Origin: DAIDKA01 sp035485475
GTDB taxonomy: Bacteria; Pseudomonadota; Gammaproteobacteria; Steroidobacterales; Steroidobacteraceae
Assembly (NCBI GenBank): GCA_035485475.1
Contig: DATHOA010000054.1
Location: 1-17,763 of the forward strand
Length of the DNA stretch: 17,763 bases
Direction of reading: 5' to 3'
The notes under the pieces were generated by a model. The model was not told the DNA's origin. It did no database searches and worked only from the letters and a program-made list of their open reading frames with translations. The translations under genes and the position numbers were made by a program. Positions 7,536-14,068 of the stretch are shown here, one piece after another. How positions within the stretch are numbered: position 1 is the stretch's first letter; each line of letters starts with the position of its first letter.

Positions 7536-8144
7536 TCAGCTCTCGGACGCGCCCGCTGCGGGCTCTTCCTGCAACTGCTTGCGCAAATTCGCCAGCACGC
7601 TCGCGTACGCGCCTGCATCGCCGTAGTCCGCAAAGGCGTGGTAGCGCTCATGCGCGCCAAGAACACGGCGCGAATGCTTGATCGGGCACCAGTACTGTTC
7701 CGTGCGTGCCGCGATTTCGCGCGCGTAACTGATGACCCCGTTCCCGTAGGAGCAGAACAGGCAATTGAATCTTTCCAGCCCATTCAGGTAGGACAAGTGG
7801 CTTCGATCGAACACCAGATGGTCCGAGCGCCGTACCCGTGCGATGCCGTAAACGCCAAAACACACCCACTGGTACATACTGACCATGGCATCCAGCAGGG
7901 CGAACGCGATTGCCGTTGAATAGATGATTGGGGCGGTCAGGATGACGGCCGGGCGCGCCTCAAGAATATATCCCAGCCAGTGGCGGCGTATCTTTCTGTG
8001 ACGCTGCAGAATCTGTTCTTCGAAGCGGACCTTGCGGTTCTCGACGGTGTAACAGAACTCGATCCGTCCCCGCGCCAGTTCGACCTCGAGATCCCCCTCG
8101 AGCGTATGGATCAAGGCGAGAATGCGTGCCACACGGGTATTCAT
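7536..8144 (-). CDS. Uncharacterised membrane-associated cysteine protein (CxxC and YWCPIKH motifs)
   Basis: 202 residues. The first 60 are charged and helical (HTLEGDLEVELARGRIEF and an arginine/lysine-rich stretch); a hydrophobic region at about 66-100 could form one long or two short membrane segments; a conserved-looking C-terminal part carries NCLFCSYGNG (Cys128, Cys131), AREIAARTEQ and YWCPIKH (Cys153, His157). CxxC plus a later Cys/His is compatible with a metal or redox site, but this is inference. I recall similar CPIKH-containing hypothetical proteins in proteobacteria without assigned function. It starts two bases after the PilZ stop, so the pair is an operon. It faces the aldo/keto reductase tail to tail with five bases between stops. 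Confidence 0.8.
   Translation of the reverse strand: MNTRVARILALIHTLEGDLEVELARGRIEFCYTVENRKVRFEEQILQRHRKIRRHWLGYILEARPAVILTAPIIYSTAIAFALLDAMVSMYQWVCFGVYGIARVRRSDHLVFDRSHLSYLNGLERFNCLFCSYGNGVISYAREIAARTEQYWCPIKHSRRVLGAHERYHAFADYGDAGAYASVLANLRKQLQEEPAAGASES
7551..7569 (+). terminator. Possible intrinsic terminator after the aldo/keto reductase
   Basis: GCCCG-CTG-CGGGC (7551-7563) can form a five-pair GC stem with a three-base loop, followed by the pyrimidine-rich tail TCTTCC. It lies 21 bases past the reductase stop and inside the last codons of the opposing gene. The T-run is weak. Confidence 0.3.
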
Positions 8145-8146
8145 TA

Positions 8147-8608
8147 CTACGAGCGGATGGATTTGTGCGCTGTGCTGGCAACTTCGGGCACCACGCTTAT
8201 CGCCGTCCGCAGCAGTTCCAACACCGGACGGGGTGCGAATTCACACCATACGATGCCGGCTCCCTCATCGCACACACGTGCCACCAATGCCGCCAGCTTC
8301 TCCACGGGACGATGCAGCAGCGTTGAATATTCCACACTGACCTGGATCCGCGAATGCAGGCGCAGCCCGAACCCGATGATGAAGGCGCCGCTCAAACTCA
8401 AATTCGTGATTCTGCCGAGCCTCACCACGGAGGAGTAGGCCGCTGTTACGCGAACCGGGATGTGAACCGCAATCCTTGTTCCCCAACGGTGCTCCATTGG
8501 TAATTCTGGACACAACATAAAGTCCGCTTGCATAGGACAACCAGCGCCTGCGGCGTGGGAGCCCTCTGGCAGCAGCCCGAGGGAGTCCACCGAGCCGTTG
8601 CTTGACAT
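8147..8608 (-). CDS. PilZ-domain protein, probable cyclic-di-GMP effector
   Basis: 153 residues. The PilZ signature is present in order: RWGTR (Arg41 to Arg45, the RxxxR arm) and NLSLSG (Asn69, Ser71, Gly74, the [D/N]xSxxG strand). Both are the residues that contact cyclic-di-GMP in characterised PilZ domains, so binding is plausible. The first 37 residues are not PilZ-like. The upstream ATG at 8608 is kept because AGGTG sits seven bases before it, whereas the internal ATGs, including the one just before EHRWGTR at 8497, have no such site. It is the first gene of an operon with the cysteine membrane protein, which may be its partner, and is divergent from the second ArsR gene. Confidence 0.82.
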   Translation of the reverse strand: MSSNGSVDSLGLLPEGSHAAGAGCPMQADFMLCPELPMEHRWGTRIAVHIPVRVTAAYSSVVRLGRITNLSLSGAFIIGFGLRLHSRIQVSVEYSTLLHRPVEKLAALVARVCDEGAGIVWCEFAPRPVLELLRTAISVVPEVASTAHKSIRS

Positions 8609-8615
8609 TTTCTTT

Positions 8616-8648
8616 CACCTGTAAGAAACTCCTTACACCTGTTAGGTG
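8616..8648. promoter_or_regulatory. Repeat-rich divergent control region, candidate ArsR operator
   Basis: Within 33 bases there are a direct repeat CACCTGTAAG / CACCTGTTAG (8616-8625 and 8636-8645, exactly 20 bases apart), a perfect inverted repeat TGTAAG-6-CTTACA (8620-8625, 8632-8637) and a second one CACCT-3-AGGTG (8636-8640, 8644-8648). The block also contains the ribosome binding sites of both divergent genes, so a protein bound here could block both. The repeat pattern is directly seen; the assignment to ArsR is inference. Confidence 0.5.
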
Positions 8649-8657
8649 GAGACGAAG

Positions 8658-8981
8658 TTGGCCCTATCTGGAGAACGTCTGCTGGCGATGTTGGCGGCCC
8701 TGGCCAATGCCCACCGGCTGCGCATCATCGCCCTGCTCGCCGCGGGCGGTCGGCAGTACGTCAGCCAGCTGGCGCGCGAAGTCGGCATCAGTCGCCCCCT
8801 GCTGCACCTGCATCTGCAGAAGCTCGAAGCGGCCGGCCTTGTGAGCAGCCGGCTGGAACTGTCGCCGGACGGCAAAGCCCTGAATTTTTTTGAGGTCACG
8901 AAATTCGGCATAGAACTCACGCCCGCCTTCATCGCGAAGGCAGCGGCATCACTTCCCGATCCCAACACTGAGTCGGACTAA
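8658..8981 (+). CDS. ArsR-family winged-helix regulator (second copy)
   Basis: About 107 residues: ALSGERLLAMLAALANAHRLRIIALLA, then the helix-turn-helix YVSQLAREVGISRPLLHLHLQKL and the wing LVSSRLELSPDGKALNFFEV. No metal-binding cysteine cluster is present. No ATG exists in frame. TTG 8658 is preferred because GGAG (8648-8651) lies six bases before it; GTG 8646, four codons upstream, would sit on top of that site and has none of its own. The downstream small membrane-protein gene follows after 16 bases, so they form an operon. The divergent repeat region upstream is the likely binding site. Confidence 0.85.
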   Translation: MALSGERLLAMLAALANAHRLRIIALLAAGGRQYVSQLAREVGISRPLLHLHLQKLEAAGLVSSRLELSPDGKALNFFEVTKFGIELTPAFIAKAAASLPDPNTESD

Positions 8982-8997
8982 TACTTAGGAGATCCTT

Positions 8998-9273
8998 ATG
9001 GCTACTGGTGGAGAAATGACGACGACCGAATATCTGATCTTTGTGTCGCCGTTGGTCGTGACCATAGTGGTGGTATTCGGCATGAAGTACTTCTCGGCGC
9101 TTTTCCAGGCGCGATCGCGTATCGCAAACGATGCGCTGTACCGGGCACTGGCCGAGAAGGCCGTCGCGGCGCAGGCGGAAAATCAGGCCGTGCTGGCCGC
9201 CATTCGCTCCGATCTGAGCCGCTTCGCGAGCAGCCTCGCGAGCGTCGAAAAGATTCTGCAACAGGTCGAATAG
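8998..9273 (+). CDS. Small membrane protein: one helix plus cytoplasmic coiled coil
   Basis: 91 residues with a ribosome binding site AGGAG (8987-8991) six bases before ATG. An acidic N-terminus (MATGGEMTTTEY) precedes one membrane segment at about residues 13-30 (IFVSPLVVTIVVVFG) and a basic, heptad-like helix to the end (RIANDALYRALAEKAVAAQA and onward). The positive-inside rule puts the C-terminal coiled coil in the cytoplasm. I do not recognise the family. Its position directly behind an ArsR gene suggests it may tether or modulate the regulator, or be its target; no sequence motif proves this. Confidence 0.78.
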   Translation: MATGGEMTTTEYLIFVSPLVVTIVVVFGMKYFSALFQARSRIANDALYRALAEKAVAAQAENQAVLAAIRSDLSRFASSLASVEKILQQVE

Positions 9274-9297
9274 AGCCCCGTCGCGGGCTCCTCCGGA
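9273..9297 (+). promoter_or_regulatory. Hairpin plus palindromic ribosome binding site before the anchored oxidoreductase
   Basis: GAGCCC (9273-9278) and GGGCTC (9285-9290) form a six-pair stem with a six-base loop, right at the stop of the small membrane protein. It runs into CTCCGGAG (9290-9297), whose GGAG is the ribosome binding site eight bases before the next ATG. There is no T-tract, so it is more likely an mRNA stabiliser or processing/attenuation element than an intrinsic terminator. Confidence 0.35.
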
Positions 9298-9305
9298 GTA
9301 TTGCA

Positions 9306-10409
9306 ATGAGAACGCTTTCCAAAATCCTGATCGGTTTGCTGGTGGTGGTGGTGGTGGGCATCTCCTCGCTGGCGGTCGCGCTCAGCCACAGCTCTGCCTG
9401 CGGCACTGCGCCAGCGCTCGCTCCCAGCCAGCCCATGAAGGCTGCCCTGCACCGCTGCTACGGTTCCGCGGGCATTGTCCGCGTTGAAACCATCGAACGG
9501 CCCGTTGCGGCGGACCAAGGCGTGCTGGTGCGGGTGCACGCGACCTCCATCAACCCCCTGGACTGGCACACCATGCACGGGGAGCCCTATCTCATGCGCA
9601 TCGGTAGCGGCTGGGGCACGCCGATTGACCCCTCACTGGGAACAGATTTCGCGGGAACCGTGGAGGCGGTGGGCAAGCTCGTCACCCGATTCAAACCCGG
9701 CGATGAAGTGTTTGGCATTGGTCACGCCGCGTTTGCGCAGTACCTGCGCCTCCCGCAAGGCGCAAGCATGGTGCTGAAGCCGGCCAACCTGACTTTCGAA
9801 CAGGCGGCTGCCGCGCCGGTGGCGGGCATTACGGCGTTGCAGGCCCTGCGCGATCACGGGCAGCTCAAGCCCGGGCAGAAAGTCCTGATCAATGGCGCTG
9901 GAGGGGGTGTCGGTACCTTCGCCGTGCAGATTGCCAAGGCCCTGGGCGCGGACGTGACCGCCGTGACCAACGCCGGCAGCATCGCGCTGATGCGCTCGCT
10001 TGGCGCCGATCATGTCATCGACTACACCCGCGAGGATTTCACGGCGAACACGGTGCGCTACGATCTGATACTGGACATGTCCGGCAATCATCCCCTGAGC
10101 GCGTACCGCCGTGTGATGACGCCCACCGGAACCTACGTGCTGGCCGGCGACACCAGCAAGGGCGCCTGGGGCGGCCCACTGGCCGGATTTGGCAAGGCGC
10201 TGATCGTCGCCAAGTTCGTCAATCAGAAGCTCGTGCCGTTCTTTGCGCAGACCAACCCCGCGGACCTCGCGATCCTGGCCGACATGCTGCAGAAAGGCCA
10301 AGTGAAGCCGGTCATCGACCGGCAGTATCGGCTCGATCAGATTGCCGAGGCCATCGGCTACCAGGAAACCGGCCATGCGCGCGGCAAGGTGCTGGTGACG
10401 ATGGAGTAG
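9306..10409 (+). CDS. Membrane-anchored zinc-free quinone-oxidoreductase-like MDR enzyme
   Basis: 367 residues. Residues 7-27 form a strong hydrophobic segment after a basic N-terminus (Arg2, Lys6), suggesting a signal anchor with the catalytic part outside the cytoplasm. The catalytic part has the GroES-like block VLVRVHATSINPLDWH (about 73-88), LGTDFAGTVEAVG (111-123), and the Rossmann motif LINGAGGGVGTFAVQIAK (194-211). Zinc ligands of alcohol dehydrogenases are missing, so it resembles NAD(P)H quinone oxidoreductases. No lipobox is present before Cys32. GGAG at 9294 supports the start. It follows the ArsR and coiled-coil genes by 32 bases and may share their transcript. An anchored NAD(P)-dependent enzyme is odd because these cofactors are cytoplasmic; inverted topology is possible. 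Confidence 0.85.
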   Translation: MRTLSKILIGLLVVVVVGISSLAVALSHSSACGTAPALAPSQPMKAALHRCYGSAGIVRVETIERPVAADQGVLVRVHATSINPLDWHTMHGEPYLMRIGSGWGTPIDPSLGTDFAGTVEAVGKLVTRFKPGDEVFGIGHAAFAQYLRLPQGASMVLKPANLTFEQAAAAPVAGITALQALRDHGQLKPGQKVLINGAGGGVGTFAVQIAKALGADVTAVTNAGSIALMRSLGADHVIDYTREDFTANTVRYDLILDMSGNHPLSAYRRVMTPTGTYVLAGDTSKGAWGGPLAGFGKALIVAKFVNQKLVPFFAQTNPADLAILADMLQKGQVKPVIDRQYRLDQIAEAIGYQETGHARGKVLVTME

Positions 10410-10417
10410 TGCTGCGG

Positions 10418-10426
10418 TGCTAGAAT
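10418..10426 (+). promoter_or_regulatory. Candidate extended -10 promoter of the second aldo/keto reductase
   Basis: TGC directly followed by TAGAAT (10421-10426) is an extended -10 element, 33 bases before the reductase start. No good -35 is visible at normal spacing, which extended -10 promoters tolerate. It suggests the reductase can be transcribed independently of the upstream genes. Confidence 0.45.
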
Positions 10427-10458
10427 CCGCCGCGCAACCCATGCGATGAAGGATGCCA

Positions 10459-11463
10459 ATGGACTATATCCGCCTCGGTTCCTCCGGACTGCGCGTCTCC
10501 CGCATCTGCCTGGGCTGCATGAGCTTCGGCAGCGGTGCCGACTGGATGTTGCCGGAGGATGCCAGCTTCGCCATCGTGCGCCGGGCCCTCGACCTGGGCA
10601 TCAACTTCTTCGATACCGCCGATGTGTATTCGGCGGGTGAGAGCGAATTCATCCTGGGCAAGGCGCTGCAGGCCTTCGGCGTCAAACGCGACGATGCCGT
10701 GATCGCCACCAAGGTCTTCCAGGCAGTCGGGCCCGGCCCCAATCACCGCGGTCTGTCGCGCAAGCACATCTTTGAATCCATCGACAACAGTCTCACCCGC
10801 CTCGGGATGGACTATGTCGACCTGTACCAGATTCATCGTTTCGATCGCGACACGCCGATCGAGGAGACACTCGAGGCACTCACCGATCTCATCAAGCTCG
10901 GCAAAGTGCGCTACATCGGCGCCTCGACCATGGCGGCCTACCAGTTCGCGAAAATGCTGTACCGCGCCGACCAGTTGCACCTGGCGCGCTTCATCAGCAT
11001 GCAGAACAACTACAGCCTGCTGTACCGCGAAGAAGAACGCGAGATGAACCCCTTGTGCCGGGAGGAAGGCGTCGGCCTGATTCCCTACAGTCCCATCGGT
11101 GGCGGTCTGCTGGCCGGCAGTCGGCGCACCCACACCGAGCGCTCAAATTCACCCATGGCGCGCAACCGCTTCAACCGCAAGGCCGATGAAGCCGTGATCG
11201 ATGCCGTCGCGGACGTTGCGGCGCAGCGCAGCGTCGGCCCGGCCGAGATTGCCGTCGCCTGGCTGCTCGCGCAGCCGGGGGTCAGTGCGCCGATCGTGGG
11301 TGCCAGCAAGCTGCACCATCTGGATGATTCCGTGAAAGCGCTGGGAACTCATTTGACGGCCGAGGAGTCCCAGAAGCTGGAGGGCCCGTATGAGACCCAG
11401 CCTCCCCTGCCCCTGTACATTCGTCCGTCACCCACCGCCGCCGAAGCCGCGGCACGCAAGTAG
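10459..11463 (+). CDS. Aldo/keto reductase (second copy)
   Basis: 334 residues from ATG 10459, chosen because GAAGGA (10448-10453) lies five bases upstream; ATG 10453 overlaps that site. The tetrad is Asp52 and Tyr57 in FDTADVY, Lys85 in ATK, His126 in QIH. IGASTMAAY and APIVGASKLHHL are the expected barrel and cofactor segments. It resembles the branch of bacterial reductases around YajO rather than the first copy, though both share the DVYSAG stretch. Substrate unknown. It is followed after 11 bases by dsbA, with its own SD, so readthrough into the DsbA-HIT-exporter genes is possible. Confidence 0.93.
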   Translation: MDYIRLGSSGLRVSRICLGCMSFGSGADWMLPEDASFAIVRRALDLGINFFDTADVYSAGESEFILGKALQAFGVKRDDAVIATKVFQAVGPGPNHRGLSRKHIFESIDNSLTRLGMDYVDLYQIHRFDRDTPIEETLEALTDLIKLGKVRYIGASTMAAYQFAKMLYRADQLHLARFISMQNNYSLLYREEEREMNPLCREEGVGLIPYSPIGGGLLAGSRRTHTERSNSPMARNRFNRKADEAVIDAVADVAAQRSVGPAEIAVAWLLAQPGVSAPIVGASKLHHLDDSVKALGTHLTAEESQKLEGPYETQPPLPLYIRPSPTAAEAAARK

Positions 11464-11474
11464 GAGAGACCCCC

Positions 11475-12155
11475 ATGAAGCTTTTCCGCGTGGCCCTGCT
11501 CGGTGCGCTGGCCGTGATTCTGGCCCCGCTCGCCCAGGCCGCTCAAACCTGGACCGAGGGCACGAACTACGATGTCCTCGATCCTGCGCAACACACCAAC
11601 GTGCCGGCCGGCAAGGTCGAGGTCATGGAAGTGTTCTCCTATGGCTGCCCCGCCTGCAACAGCTTTCAACCCGTGATAGCCGCACTGGAACACAGCCTGC
11701 CGGCGAATGCGCAAATGGTCTTTCTGCCCGCCTCCTTCAAGCCTGAAGAGGACTGGGGAATGTTGCAGCGCGCCTACTTCGCCGCGCAGACACTCGGCAT
11801 CTCATCACGTACCCACCAGGCGATATTTGATGCGGTATGGAAGACCGGCGAGCTGGCGATCGCCGACCCGGCCACCGGGCGCCTGAAGAACCCCCAGCCC
11901 TCGATCGAGGATGCCGCGAAGTGCTACGAGCGTCTTACCGGCGTGAAATCCGACGTATTCCTCGCCACCGCGAGATCCTTCAATGTTGATCTGAAAATGC
12001 GCAGCGCAGACGCACAGGTCCTTGCCATGCGCGTGCCCGGCACCCCCTGCATCGTGGTAAACGGCAAGTATCGGGTCAACCTGAACTCGCTGCACAGCGA
12101 GGACGATGTAATTGGCGTGGTCCGGTACCTGGTGGACAAGGAAAGTCAGCACTGA
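11475..12155 (+). CDS. dsbA: Periplasmic thiol:disulfide oxidoreductase DsbA/DsbL type
   Basis: 226 residues with a Sec signal peptide (MKLFRVALLGALAVILAPLAQA) and a thioredoxin fold with inserted helical domain. The active site is Cys58-Pro-Ala-Cys61 in FSYGCPAC, where Escherichia coli DsbA has CPHC; the dipeptide tunes redox potential. The cis-proline loop is VPGTPCIVVNGKY (Pro191), with a cysteine directly after the proline, and a further Cys150. DsbA introduces disulfides into exported proteins; the reoxidising partner DsbB is not in this window. AGGAG upstream of ATG 11475 supports the start. The several secreted cysteine-containing proteins nearby could be clients, but this is only proximity. 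Confidence 0.9.
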   Translation: MKLFRVALLGALAVILAPLAQAAQTWTEGTNYDVLDPAQHTNVPAGKVEVMEVFSYGCPACNSFQPVIAALEHSLPANAQMVFLPASFKPEEDWGMLQRAYFAAQTLGISSRTHQAIFDAVWKTGELAIADPATGRLKNPQPSIEDAAKCYERLTGVKSDVFLATARSFNVDLKMRSADAQVLAMRVPGTPCIVVNGKYRVNLNSLHSEDDVIGVVRYLVDKESQH

Positions 12156-12161
12156 CCTGCG

Positions 12162-12176
12162 CCGCCAAAATGGCGG
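12162..12176 (+). promoter_or_regulatory. Hairpin enclosing the HIT gene start codon
   Basis: CCGCCA (12162-12167) pairs perfectly with TGGCGG (12171-12176) around a three-base AAA loop. The ATG at 12170-12172 lies in loop and stem, and no ribosome binding site is visible before it. The DsbA stop is only seven bases upstream of the stem, so a terminating ribosome could open it: a likely translational-coupling device. Confidence 0.5.
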
Positions 12177-12592
12177 ACGGATGCGTTTTTTGTGCCATCG
12201 CGCAAGGCCGCGCACCAGCCAGCATCGTCTGCGAGAATGAATTGGCATTGGCTGCCGTTGATTTACGGCAGTTCCACCCCGGCCACACGCTGGTCATTCC
12301 GCGGCAGCATTTCCACGATGTGCGTGAGCTCGACGACACGACGGGCGCCGCGCTGATGGCCATGGTATCGCGTGTCACCCGTGCGGTGGGTCGTGCTTTC
12401 CCCAATCAAGGCCTGAGTGTGTGGCACTCGATCGGTGAGGCCGCATTCCAAGAGGTTCCACACTTGCACATACACATCCATCCACGCTTAATAGGCGACA
12501 ATGTGCTGTATGTTTACCCGCAGCTTCCCGCCAACGAGGGGCGTTCGACGCTTGACTCGTACGCGGCTGTTCTGCGGGCGCACCTTGATTAG
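12170..12592 (+). CDS. HIT-family nucleotide hydrolase/transferase
   Basis: 140 residues. CVFC (Cys5, Cys8) is the N-terminal zinc knuckle of the Hint branch and HLHIHIH (His98, His100, His102) the histidine triad, with His100 the expected nucleophile. These small cytoplasmic proteins cleave nucleoside phosphoramidates or dinucleoside polyphosphates, or act as Ap4A hydrolases; which applies here is open. The start fits family length exactly, although it lacks a ribosome binding site and sits in a hairpin. It follows dsbA by 14 bases and precedes the exporter by 12 bases. Confidence 0.92.
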   Translation: MADGCVFCAIAQGRAPASIVCENELALAAVDLRQFHPGHTLVIPRQHFHDVRELDDTTGAALMAMVSRVTRAVGRAFPNQGLSVWHSIGEAAFQEVPHLHIHIHPRLIGDNVLYVYPQLPANEGRSTLDSYAAVLRAHLD

Positions 12593-12604
12593 AGTCCTCG
12601 CCCA

Positions 12605-14068
12605 GTGAGCGCCGACAACGCGGGACGTAACCGACTCGTCATCAACCTGCTGCTGGTCGCCACTTTCGTCGTCATCCTCAACGAGACGCTCATGGCCGTG
12701 GCCCTGCCGCGGCTCATGCGCGACCTGCACGTCACGGCAGATGCCGTGCAGTGGCTGACGACAGCATTTCTCCTGACGATGTCAGTGATTATCCCGGTCA
12801 CCGGTTTTTTGCTGCAGAGAATCAACACGCGGCCAGTCTTCATCCTGGCGATGTCGTTGTTCTCGCTGGGCACGTTGATCGCCACCCTCGCTGCCAATCT
12901 CCAGGTGCTGGTCCTCGCGCGCATCATCCAGGCATCCGGAACCGCGATCATGTTCCCGCTGCTGATGACCACGGTGATGACGCTGGCACCCCCCGAAACC
13001 CGCGGCAAGACCATGGGCTTCATTACCACGGTCATATCGGTGGCGCCGGCCGTCGGCCCAACGATCTCCGGAATCATCCTCAACTATCTGAGTTGGCGCT
13101 GGATGTTCCTGCTGGTATTGCCCATCTCACTCGGTGCACTGGCTCTGGGAGCCCGCCGCATGCAGAACGTGACCACGCCGCACCACGCGGCGCTTGACGG
13201 AATTTCGGTCGTCCTGTCGGCGCTGGCTTTCGGCGGCATCGTCTATGGGCTGAGCAATATCGGGGTCGCTGCCGCGCCCGGAGCGGTGCCGGCCGGAGTC
13301 TGGAGTGCGGGCGGCGCCGTATTGCTGGCCGTGTTCATCTTGCGGCAGATCTCGCTGCAGAAAACCGGCTACCCGCTGCTTGACCTGCGTACCTTCGAGT
13401 CGCGCAATTTCACCGTGTCGGTGCTGCTGATGGGGAGCATGATGATGGCGCTGTTCGGCACCATCATTCTGCTGCCGATCTACCTGCAGAATGTGCTCGG
13501 GCTCAATACCCTGCAGACCGGACTGCTGCTGCTGCCCGGCGGTCTGCTGATGGGCCTGCTGGGGCCCCATGTCGGGCGCCTATACGACAAGGTCGGGCCA
13601 AGCAGACTGCTGGTGCCCGGCGTCATCGTCGTCAGCGCCGTACTGTGGGCGATGACGCTGCTCGGCCCGACCACTCCGGTCCTCTATATCCTTACCGGAC
13701 ACGTGGTGATGAGTATCGGCTTTGCCTTGTTGTTCACCCCACTGTTTACCGTCAGCCTGTCCTCCGTGAAGGCCAGCCTTTACTCGCACGGTAGCGCCGT
13801 CATCGGCACGATACAGCAGGTGTCCGGTGCCGCCGGAGTCGCGCTGTTCGTGGCATTGATGTCGGCACGCACCGCGACGCTGGCTGCGCGCGGGCGGGCC
13901 CCCATCGACGCGCTTTCCGGCGGCGTCGGGGGTGGCTTTCTGTGTGGCGCCGTCATCTCCCTCTTTGCCGTCGCCTGCGTGTTTTTCGTACGCAAGCCGG
14001 CGGTCCAGTCAGAAGGCGCTCTTCACGACTCCGCCATCGACCCGCAAGGCAGCCCCGGTGGTGGCTGA
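12605..14068 (+). CDS. DHA2-family (14-helix) MFS drug exporter
   Basis: 487 residues with about 14 hydrophobic segments by inspection. The first helix ends in NETLMAVALPRL (motif D1-like), ARIIQASGTAIMFP is the helix 4 motif, and VAPAVGPTISGIIL (motif C) marks a drug:H+ antiporter of the EmrB/QacA branch. It probably exports toxic organic compounds from the cytoplasm using proton motive force. GTG 12605 is the start; no ATG is close in frame and only a weak GAG is upstream. It probably shares a transcript with the HIT gene. No membrane-fusion EmrA partner is seen. The last 60 bases, a polar glycine/serine-rich tail, overlap the opposing SDR gene. Confidence 0.92.
   Translation: MSADNAGRNRLVINLLLVATFVVILNETLMAVALPRLMRDLHVTADAVQWLTTAFLLTMSVIIPVTGFLLQRINTRPVFILAMSLFSLGTLIATLAANLQVLVLARIIQASGTAIMFPLLMTTVMTLAPPETRGKTMGFITTVISVAPAVGPTISGIILNYLSWRWMFLLVLPISLGALALGARRMQNVTTPHHAALDGISVVLSALAFGGIVYGLSNIGVAAAPGAVPAGVWSAGGAVLLAVFILRQISLQKTGYPLLDLRTFESRNFTVSVLLMGSMMMALFGTIILLPIYLQNVLGLNTLQTGLLLLPGGLLMGLLGPHVGRLYDKVGPSRLLVPGVIVVSAVLWAMTLLGPTTPVLYILTGHVVMSIGFALLFTPLFTVSLSSVKASLYSHGSAVIGTIQQVSGAAGVALFVALMSARTATLAARGRAPIDALSGGVGGGFLCGAVISLFAVACVFFVRKPAVQSEGALHDSAIDPQGSPGGG

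Noticed and set aside
8616..8648. CRISPR-like or mobile-element repeat
   Set aside because: Only two short direct repeats, no spacer array, no transposase; position over two start regions fits a regulator site better.
9420..9440. Lipoprotein signal in the anchored oxidoreductase (Cys32)
   Set aside because: Residues before Cys32 are HSSA, lacking the leucine-type residue at -3 needed for a lipobox.
9633..10442. Open frame of about 269 codons opposite the anchored oxidoreductase
   Set aside because: Antisense shadow of a gene with a clear Rossmann motif; His/Arg-rich translation without domain features.
10420..11133. Open frame of about 237 codons opposite the second aldo/keto reductase
   Set aside because: Covers the catalytic tetrad codons of the reductase on the other strand; no motif of its own.
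6499..11463. The two aldo/keto reductases as a recent tandem duplication
   Set aside because: Shared residues are mainly family motifs; the rest differs strongly and unrelated genes lie between them.
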